A stretch of 64,000 bases of DNA from Phycisphaerae bacterium (GTDB lineage: Bacteria; Planctomycetota; Phycisphaerae; Phycisphaerales; SM1A02), in assembly GCA_002683195.1 (NCBI GenBank), contig NYSW01000079.1:9523-73522 (forward strand), read 5' to 3'. The notes beneath the pieces are model-generated. The model was not told the origin of the DNA, did not search any database, and was given only the letters and a program-made list of their open reading frames with translations. Position numbers and translations under genes: made by a program. Within the stretch, counting starts at the first letter, position 1, and each line of letters opens with the position of its first letter. Below are positions 59,301 through 64,000 of the stretch, one piece after another.

Positions 59301-60067
59301 CCATCCCACGAGCTGACCTTCCGGAACGTGTCCAGGGATTCATCGTGGATCCAGACGTCCCGACGATCCGCCCCGCGGTAGTGCCGCCGGTGTGGTCGAA
59401 CGTTTCCCCGCTCGAAAGCGGATCTCTGCCCATCAGGACTTCGGATGGCGCGACTTCCGAACGCATCATGCAACCGGCTGGGTTCACCACCTCGAACGGA
59501 TACTTCGTACGGCCGGGGTGACCGATGAACGTCGCCTTCGAGGTAGGCCGAAAACTGGACCATTGTTTCGCCATTTCGATCATTGGCGATCCCAGAGAGC
59601 GCGACCGACGTATCAACGTCGGTCAGACGACGAATTCCAGAGCCATCGGGCTTCATGGCCCAGATGTTGACGATCCCATCCCGATCGCTCTCGAAAACGA
59701 TTTCGGAACCGTCTGGCGTCCAAGCCGAATCGTGTTCACGGCCGGGGTGACTGGTCAGGCGAATGGCCTGGCCGCCTTCGTAGGGGACCTTCCAAAGATC
59801 CCCTCGCCAGCTGAAGACGATGGTCCCACCATCGGGGCTGATGGACGGAAAACGCGGGAGATCCACGTTTCCTTCCGGCAATGCTGCCATTGGGGCCGCC
59901 AATGGGGCCGCCAAGGTCGCCGTGGGAGCTGCTGCAGCGGCCACCGAGGTCAGGCTCGCCACCAGGGCGAAAAACATCATCAGCAGGAGGGTTGTTGATG
60001 GGGAACCGGCAGTACGCCGGAAGAAAAAGGCCACCGGTCGGCAGGCGGGGCGTTCAGTCAACCGCAT
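56360..60067 (-). CDS. Tricorn-like protease (S41B family) with acidic insertions
   Basis: The 1235-residue protein starts at ATG 60067, with GGAG eight bases upstream; an in-frame ATG at 60088 lacks one. A signal peptide lies near residue 40. N-terminal propeller blades (FPSISPDGGTIVFSWRGDLWKVP and similar) lead into a second propeller. A Glu/Asp-rich insert of about 80 residues (446-525) and a second acidic stretch (709-733) are unusual. The C-terminal part has a PDZ region and the protease core with Ser906-His907 (SASHMG), nucleophile Ser1138 in NEKSYSNAEII and Glu1194 in DMENNGAMPDIL. All four catalytic residues of tricorn are accounted for, so it should be active, probably periplasmic. 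Confidence 0.92.
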   Translation of the reverse strand: MRLTERPACRPVAFFFRRTAGSPSTTLLLMMFFALVASLTSVAAAAAPTATLAAPLAAPMAALPEGNVDLPRFPSISPDGGTIVFSWRGDLWKVPYEGGQAIRLTSHPGREHDSAWTPDGSEIVFESDRDGIVNIWAMKPDGSGIRRLTDVDTSVALSGIANDRNGETMVQFSAYLEGDVHRSPRPYEVSVRGGEPSRLHDAFGSRAIRSPDGQRSAFERGNVRPHRRHYRGADRRDVWIHDESLDTFRKVSSWDGNDMAARWAGNDAVLYLSDRQNDTHNIHRTDLAADTTEALTDFEDIDIASFDSTPDGRRVVLHRWDTLYGLDLNDADPVPRPILLQAPEDAMDDREILDISNRVSEAALNPDGKSIAVVAYGEILIRGTADDAPTRRVTTTHGRESEIAWSPDGTTLYFTEILGGRSRIMSAVVDRTRDEIRSDYTERMSPPEPESEPEPEEEADDEENENAAEETKDPETTEAIDDDAASVESDGDADDSAVSPDQEEVEKDDEDEDAEEPEEKDESLDPARWADAISFVISPMIEEAVDTRMPRPSPDGFSLGFIQELGDIVVRDLATSEDRLIRAGWDSGVDFQWSPDSEWMVFSQSDLDFNGDVFLVPVDGSSEPVNITRHPDNDGNARFSGDGRILAFSSERNDEEYDAYLVFLDRKLEKLAEPELEAYFEEQAKAAKARKPLDPDAVRKELEARRAPGDEVDDEAADENADEDEEKGEVDDPPFTADDLETAYRRLRQVTNLPGSSSSLELMPAGNTVLFNYSTGAPGASGLYSIGWNGRERKRIDDTTSMQGLNLKGTGLVAVSSGRAQVLALPGGKATRYPVSQKIRIDLEDQSSEKFLEAAGIMGSLFYHPEMKGLDWPAITERYHELARKTRTADEFNWVGNRLLGELSASHMGIRAPSESMDLRESIGRLGVRVEPTEAGYRVDMLVPDGPGESSDTPLEVGDVITGIELEPFDLQSSPPETLSSRLRGRVGKETVVSVRRTDDAGESFELDLLLEPNSRGAESMLVYRDTQRRRMALVEEWSGGRLGYAHIRGMNQPSLDEFERDIFAAADGREGLLIDVRDNGGGWTTDRLLASIMTRPHAYTVPRGADSSITDGYPQDRLFIQRYDLPINMLCNEKSYSNAEIISHAFKTFGRGTLVGQQTHGSVISTGGTSLIDGTSVRLPFRGWYLPDGTDMENNGAMPDILVEQTPESEAADEDLQLRAAVEDLLRRIDAEDS

Positions 60068-60295
60068 TCGGAGTCTCCGCAGATGCAAGTAGCGATAACG
60101 ATGTCAGGAACCAATCAGCCTGATTCTACCCCTCCCGAACGAGCGGGTTCCTCATCCTGGACCTTTGGTTTGTGCGGCTTGATCCGTTCCGACAGGCAGG
60201 TCCACCGCCAGAACGGCCGGGAAGTCGAGTTTGGTCCGAAGTTCACGGCTTCGACTCCCGATTCTCCCTCCTACAACCCACGGAGGAACTGAACC

Positions 60296-60637
60296 ATGGA
60301 AGCACAGGAAAACGACCGGACCGAACGACTTCGTTCGGTACTCAAGCGAATGGAACGCTCCATCGACGACGCCCGAACCCGCCGTACGCGGGGATCGACG
60401 CCGATGGATGCGAACCTGAATCACGAGATGGACAACACGGTGATCGGGTCCCCAAAGGCCTCGATGTCCAGTAATCGAACCTTCGACACGCTGGACACCC
60501 CCATCAATGACTCCAAGCCTGCCGATTCCCCGGAAGTCGACCTGACGACTCCAGGAGCCGTCCGGGACGAAGGAACGATGTTCGACTTCGAAGGCCCCCG
60601 GCTCAAGGCCAGGCCCAAGCGTCGAAACGCCAGCTGA
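60296..60637 (+). CDS. Small disordered hydrophilic protein (113 aa)
   Basis: The 113-residue protein starts after GGAGG with nine bases spacing, one of the best ribosome sites in the window. It is basic in the first third (ERLRSVLKRMERSIDDARTRRTRGS) and then polar, rich in Asp, Pro, Ser and Thr, ending KARPKRRNAS. No signal peptide or hydrophobic core is visible, so it is probably disordered or helical at the start. No family is recognised. It is followed by a strong hairpin and is divergent from tricorn. Confidence 0.7.
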   Translation: MEAQENDRTERLRSVLKRMERSIDDARTRRTRGSTPMDANLNHEMDNTVIGSPKASMSSNRTFDTLDTPINDSKPADSPEVDLTTPGAVRDEGTMFDFEGPRLKARPKRRNAS

Positions 60638-60666
60638 ACCCGAAATCAGGGTCTCTGTGAGGATTC

Positions 60667-60701
60667 CCGGACCGGTGGGGAGTGATCCCCATCCGGTCCG
60701 G
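60667..60701 (+). terminator. Terminator hairpin after the 113-aa gene
   Basis: Nine- and five-pair stems (CCGGACCGG with CCGGTCCGG, and TGGGG with CCCCA) with one bulged T and a 6-base loop. It lies 30 bases beyond the stop and also 37 bases before the M42 start. Confidence 0.75.
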
Positions 60702-60737
60702 ACCGCTCACCCCTTGGTCCGGGGTAGCATTCCCGGA

Positions 60738-61829
60738 ATGCAACAAGACGCCCTCGACTTTCTTCGCCACCTTCTCGACACCCCTTCACCGTCCGGACAC
60801 GAAGCCGCCGGCCAACGAATCTGGCTGGATCGGGTTCGAGGCGCCGCTGACAAGGTCTGGAACGACGCCTACGGCAACTGCTTCGCGCGTCTGGATTGCG
60901 GCCGGGACGACGCTCCCACGGTCGCGATCTGCGGCCATGCCGATGAAATCGGCCTGATGGTCAACAACATCGATGACAAGGGTTTCGTCTACTGCCGACA
61001 GATCGGCGGAATCGATCCCGGTTCAATCGTCGGCAAGAGAATCAGATTTCGATCCAGCGTTGAAGGCGTGGATGATTTCGTGACCGGAGTCATCGGTGCC
61101 ACCGCGATCCATCTCCAGGACCGGGGTGCCGACGGCAAGATTCGGAAGCTCCACGAACTCTTCATCGACATCGGCTGCAAGGACGGCGACGAAGCCGCCC
61201 AGAAACTCAACGTCGGTGATGCCGGCGTCTTCGCCGACGAATCGATGCTGGTCAGTGACGACATCATCGTCGCACGAGGACTGGACAACCGCATCGGAAC
61301 CTGGGCCGCCGCGGAGGCCCTGCTCCGGCTCGCGCCGGACAAGGCAGACCTCCACTGCAACGTGGTCGCCGTGAGCACCGTCCAGGAAGAAGTCGGCCTG
61401 CACGGCGCCGCGATGATCGCCGACGGACTCAAGCCGGACGTCGCCCTGGTCACCGACGTCGGACATGCCACCGACACCCCGGGAATCGATCGCAACCGAC
61501 ACGGTGACTTCAAGCTTTCCGGTGGCCCGAAGATCGCGGTCGGTGGCCCCGCCCAGCCCCAGGTCGTCGAACGACTGATGGCCGCAGCGGCCGAGGAGAA
61601 GATCACCATCCAGCGTTCCGCCACACCGGGGCGTTCCGGCACCGACACCGATGCGATCTTCCTCCGCAACGGGGGTATCCCGTGCGGACTGGTGAGCCTG
61701 CCGATTCGATACATGCACACGACGGTGGAAACCACCAGCCTCACGGACCTTGAAGCGATCGCACGGATCTTCGCCCGATTCTGCCGTGATCTCAAGACTG
61801 GCGATTCGTTCATCCCTTCCATCGCCTGA
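60738..61829 (+). CDS. M42 family metallopeptidase (aminopeptidase)
   Basis: The 363-residue enzyme starts at ATG 60738. It has a typical M42 ligand set for two metals: His67 (CGHADEIG), Asp183 (GLDNRIG), Glu217/Glu218 (STVQEEVGLHGA), Asp240 (VTDVGHATDTPG) and His327 (RYMHTTVET). TPSPSGHEAAGQR near the N-terminus is the usual opening. M42 enzymes are cytoplasmic tetrahedral aminopeptidases, trimming peptides to amino acids. The open frame extends 27 codons upstream without homology. It forms a run with the two genes that follow (gaps 16 and 22 bases). Confidence 0.94.
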   Translation: MQQDALDFLRHLLDTPSPSGHEAAGQRIWLDRVRGAADKVWNDAYGNCFARLDCGRDDAPTVAICGHADEIGLMVNNIDDKGFVYCRQIGGIDPGSIVGKRIRFRSSVEGVDDFVTGVIGATAIHLQDRGADGKIRKLHELFIDIGCKDGDEAAQKLNVGDAGVFADESMLVSDDIIVARGLDNRIGTWAAAEALLRLAPDKADLHCNVVAVSTVQEEVGLHGAAMIADGLKPDVALVTDVGHATDTPGIDRNRHGDFKLSGGPKIAVGGPAQPQVVERLMAAAAEEKITIQRSATPGRSGTDTDAIFLRNGGIPCGLVSLPIRYMHTTVETTSLTDLEAIARIFARFCRDLKTGDSFIPSIA

Positions 61830-61845
61830 GCGGGATCATTCATCC

Positions 61846-62472
61846 ATGATTCGTTTCATCACCCAGTCGGTTCTGAACTTTCGAAATACCGGAGCCTTGT
61901 GCCCGAGTGGTCGTTTTCTCGCCCGGGAGATGACCCGGACGATCCGGGAGCGCGACGGGGCTCGACGGATACTCGAGGTCGGCCCCGGCACCGGGCCCTT
62001 CACCCGCCGCATCCTCGACGAACTGCGCTCCGGAGATCGACTCGACATCGTCGAGATCAATCCGACCTTCTGCGAACAGATCGAGAAACGGCTTCTCACC
62101 CCGTTTCGTTCCAAGTGCCCCGACATTCCGATCCGGCTGCATCAGAGTCCCATTGAATCCGCGGACTTGAACGGTCCCTACGATCACATCGTCTGCGGGC
62201 TTCCATTCAACAACTTCGATCCTCCGCTGGTCCGCAGCATCTTCAAGCAGATGCTCGAACTTCTGGACGCGGATGGAGATCTCGTCTACTTCGAATACGC
62301 GGCCGTCCGAGCGATGAAGGCTCCACTCGCCCGATCGAAGGTTCGAGCCGGCCTCAGGCGAATCGATGCCCATGGTCGCTCCCTGATGCGGCGTCATCGC
62401 GGGAACCGACAGCTGGTGGTCGGGAACATTCCTCCGGCGGTCGCCATCCGACTCCACCGCCCGATCACCTGA
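61846..62472 (+). CDS. PmtA/KsgA-like SAM-dependent methyltransferase
   Basis: The 208-residue methyltransferase begins MIRFITQSVLNFRNTGALCPSGRFLAREMTRTIRERDGARRILEVGPGTGPFTRRIL, with motif I LEVGPGTGPFT. IVEINPTFCEQIEKRL is motif II, and DHIVCGLPFNNFDPPLVRSIFKQML occupies the catalytic region. This matches the phospholipid N-methyltransferase (PmtA) and rRNA dimethylase-like group. PmtA converts phosphatidylethanolamine to phosphatidylcholine; the GLPFNNF motif is typical of that group. Methylation of a lipid is the better guess. It sits 16 bases after the M42 peptidase and 22 bases before dapL, but the three do not form an obvious pathway. Confidence 0.88.
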   Translation: MIRFITQSVLNFRNTGALCPSGRFLAREMTRTIRERDGARRILEVGPGTGPFTRRILDELRSGDRLDIVEINPTFCEQIEKRLLTPFRSKCPDIPIRLHQSPIESADLNGPYDHIVCGLPFNNFDPPLVRSIFKQMLELLDADGDLVYFEYAAVRAMKAPLARSKVRAGLRRIDAHGRSLMRRHRGNRQLVVGNIPPAVAIRLHRPIT

Positions 62473-62494
62473 AGCCCCATCCGGATCATCCATC

Positions 62495-63733
62495 ATGGCC
62501 CTCGTCAACGAGCACTACCTCAAACTCGCCGGGGCGTATCTCTTTCCGGAAGTGGCGCGTCGGGTGGGCGCCTTCCAGGCGCAGCACCCGGAGTTCGCGG
62601 AAGACATCGTCCGATGCGGCATCGGTGACGTCCCCGGGCCCATCGTGCCCGCGGTCGCGGCGGCGATGCACGAAGCGGTGGACGAACTCGCATCGATCGA
62701 CTCCTTCCGCGGCTATCCCCCTTCCAACGGCTACGAGTTTCTTCGCTCCGCCATCGCGGCCGCCGATTTTCGCGCCCATGGCGCAGACATCCACGATGAC
62801 GAGATCTTCGTCAGCGACGGATCCAAAGGTGACTGCGGCCATCTCCTCGAAATCCTCGGCCCGAGCAACACGGTCGGACTTCCCGATCCCGTCTATCCCG
62901 TGTACGTCGACACCAACGTGATGGCGGGGCGAACCGGGGAGGCGCTCGAGCACGGGGGGTACCACGGCCTCCGCACCCTTCCGGCCACGGCGGGGAACGG
63001 CTTCATCCCCGAGCCCCCCACCGAGCCGGTGGACATCGTCTATCTCTGCTTCCCCAACAACCCCACCGGCTCGATGATCGATCGAGACCGACTCACGGCC
63101 TGGGTGGACTGGGCGAACGAACACGACGCACTGATTCTCTACGACGCCGCCTACGCGGACTTCATCCGAGATCCGGCGAAACCGCGGACCATCTTCGAGA
63201 TTCCCGGGGCCCGACGTTGTGCCATCGAATTCCGAAGCTTCTCCAAGCACGGGGCATTCACCGGCGTTCGATGTGGCTACACGGTCGTACCGAAGGATCT
63301 CGAAGGACGGACTGTCGGAGGCGAGCGAATTCCCCTCCATCGTCTCTGGAGTCGGCGATGGACGACCCGGGCCAATGGCGTCTCCTGGCCGGTCCAACGT
63401 GGCGCTGCCGCCCTCTATTCGCCAGAGGGGCGGATCCAGACCGCCGCGGTGGTCGAGCGGTACATGGAGCATGCCCGCCTCCTCCGCGAAGGCTGCGCCT
63501 CCCTCGGATGGGCCACCCATGGCGGCGAGGATGCGCCGTTCATCTGGGCCTCATCCCCAGGATGCGACGACAGTTGGACGTTCTTCGAGCGAATCCTTCA
63601 CGAGGCCCGAGTGGTGGTCACCCCCGGACTCGGTTTCGGCCGTCTCGGCGAGGGATTCATCCGCATCAGCGCTTTCAACACTCGCGAGAACATCGACGAG
63701 GTCGTCCGAAGACTCGGCACCCTCGGCGACTGA
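62495..63733 (+). CDS. dapL: LL-diaminopimelate aminotransferase
   Basis: The 412-residue PLP enzyme converts tetrahydrodipicolinate to LL-diaminopimelate in one step, for lysine and peptidoglycan synthesis. Marks include NEHYLKLAGAYLFPEVARRV, CGIGDVPGPIVPAV, GYPPSNGYEFLRSAIA, EIFVSDGSKGDCGH, LPDPVYPVYVDTNVMAGRTG, YLCFPNNPTGSM, ILYDAAYADFI, and the PLP lysine Lys251 in FRSFSKHGAFTGVRCGYTVVPKD. Length is typical (about 410). DapL is found in Planctomycetes, Chlamydiae and plants, supporting the taxonomic guess. A strong hairpin follows. Confidence 0.96.
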   Translation: MALVNEHYLKLAGAYLFPEVARRVGAFQAQHPEFAEDIVRCGIGDVPGPIVPAVAAAMHEAVDELASIDSFRGYPPSNGYEFLRSAIAAADFRAHGADIHDDEIFVSDGSKGDCGHLLEILGPSNTVGLPDPVYPVYVDTNVMAGRTGEALEHGGYHGLRTLPATAGNGFIPEPPTEPVDIVYLCFPNNPTGSMIDRDRLTAWVDWANEHDALILYDAAYADFIRDPAKPRTIFEIPGARRCAIEFRSFSKHGAFTGVRCGYTVVPKDLEGRTVGGERIPLHRLWSRRWTTRANGVSWPVQRGAAALYSPEGRIQTAAVVERYMEHARLLREGCASLGWATHGGEDAPFIWASSPGCDDSWTFFERILHEARVVVTPGLGFGRLGEGFIRISAFNTRENIDEVVRRLGTLGD

Positions 63734-63752
63734 CTCACACCGATCAGACCTT

Positions 63753-63799
63753 CACCACGACAACGGCCCCTCGCAGAGCGAAGGGCCGTTGTCGTGGTG
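63753..63799. terminator. Long bidirectional terminator
   Basis: Seventeen perfect pairs (63753-63769 with 63783-63799), with an inner TCGC/GCGA stem separated by a single mismatch. It lies between dapL and the converging partial gene, 20 bases after the dapL stop. Confidence 0.9.
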
Positions 63800-63820
63800 G
63801 ACTGATGACTCCCGATTCGA

Positions 63821-64000
63821 TCAGGCGGTCGTTTCAACGGCGCCGATGGGACTCTTCGCGAGCAACTGATGCAGAATCGCTTCCGGACTGGTTCCGGGCA
63901 GCGAGAGCTGACCGAGGATGTCCCCGATGTTGGAAGGAACCGATGCCTGGCCAAGACTCGCGAGCGTGCTCTCCACGCGGTTGGTCGCCGCCAGCGTGGC
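63821..64000 (-). CDS. Partial C-terminal part of an unknown protein
   Basis: A minus-strand frame runs in from the window end and stops at 63821. The visible 59 residues read as ATLAATNRVESTLASLGQA, then NIGDILGQLSLPGTSPEAILHQLLAKSPIGAVETTA at the C-terminus. Codon choice fits the genome, so it is a real gene cut off at the edge. No family is recognised from this fragment; the rest is not visible. Confidence 0.7.
   Translation of the reverse strand, partial: ATLAATNRVESTLASLGQASVPSNIGDILGQLSLPGTSPEAILHQLLAKSPIGAVETTA

Overview
The window looks like a stretch of a high-GC, free-living, probably marine planctomycete, most likely of the class Phycisphaerae. This is inferred from family content, not from a marker gene. 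The families are typical of that group: a DUF1592/DUF1552 pair, a PVC-type CxxCH heme protein, an H-X9-DG pseudopilin, a VPxPGAL-like PEP-CTERM protein with an arginine tail, a tricorn-type protease, a Cys-type sulfatase with an active-site-complete formylglycine-generating enzyme, sialate O-acetylesterase, ThuA and PhoD-type secreted enzymes, DapL, and many lipoproteins. I see no rRNA, prophage, insertion sequence or CRISPR array. There are 51 protein-coding calls, one of them weak and one cut by the window end, and two tRNAs.

Layout. 1-10.5 kb: a secreted all-ankyrin lipoprotein, a DUF3500 protein, a PEP-CTERM protein with a probable thioester domain, a sialate O-acetylesterase, and a translationally coupled TPR lipoprotein / CRTAC1-like beta-propeller pair. 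10.5-24.7 kb: tRNA-Val, two tiny co-transcribed unknowns, serC, a formylglycine-generating enzyme, several secreted unknowns, a RarD-type transporter, a PhoD-like phosphatase, a ThuA protein, then a pseudopilin followed by two small lipoproteins. 24.8-32.7 kb: a large HExxH metalloprotease, a two-PA14 protein, a DUF2231 membrane protein, a chagasin-like protease inhibitor lipoprotein, a SolA-type amine oxidase and a TetR regulator. 32.7-43.4 kb: a minus-strand block holding DUF1552, DUF1592, a coupled unknown lipoprotein, a methyltransferase, a dockerin-like protein, and a separate two-gene unit with the PVC heme protein. 43.5-50 kb: purEK, an orphan DNA methyltransferase, a Xer recombinase, two lipoproteins and tRNA-Lys. 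50-64 kb: a coupled SNF2/SWIM pair, an overlapping three-gene tricorn/DUF4174/sulfatase operon, a disordered small protein, then an M42 peptidase, a PmtA-like methyltransferase and dapL.

How the genes work together. Core metabolism is sparse (serC, purE, purK, dapL). Most of the rest is cell-envelope or secreted: scavenging of sulfated or acetylated glycans, peptides and phosphate esters, plus c-type cytochrome and adhesin-like proteins. Stop/start overlaps recur (near 8748, 18152, 23755, 36534, 38697, 44033, 53449, 55821 and 56360) and are the best guide to which unknowns belong together. Start codons were moved downstream of the longest open frame wherever a Shine-Dalgarno site plus a signal peptide or lipobox marked a better start. 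Convergent genes are often separated by a single strong hairpin that can serve both strands.
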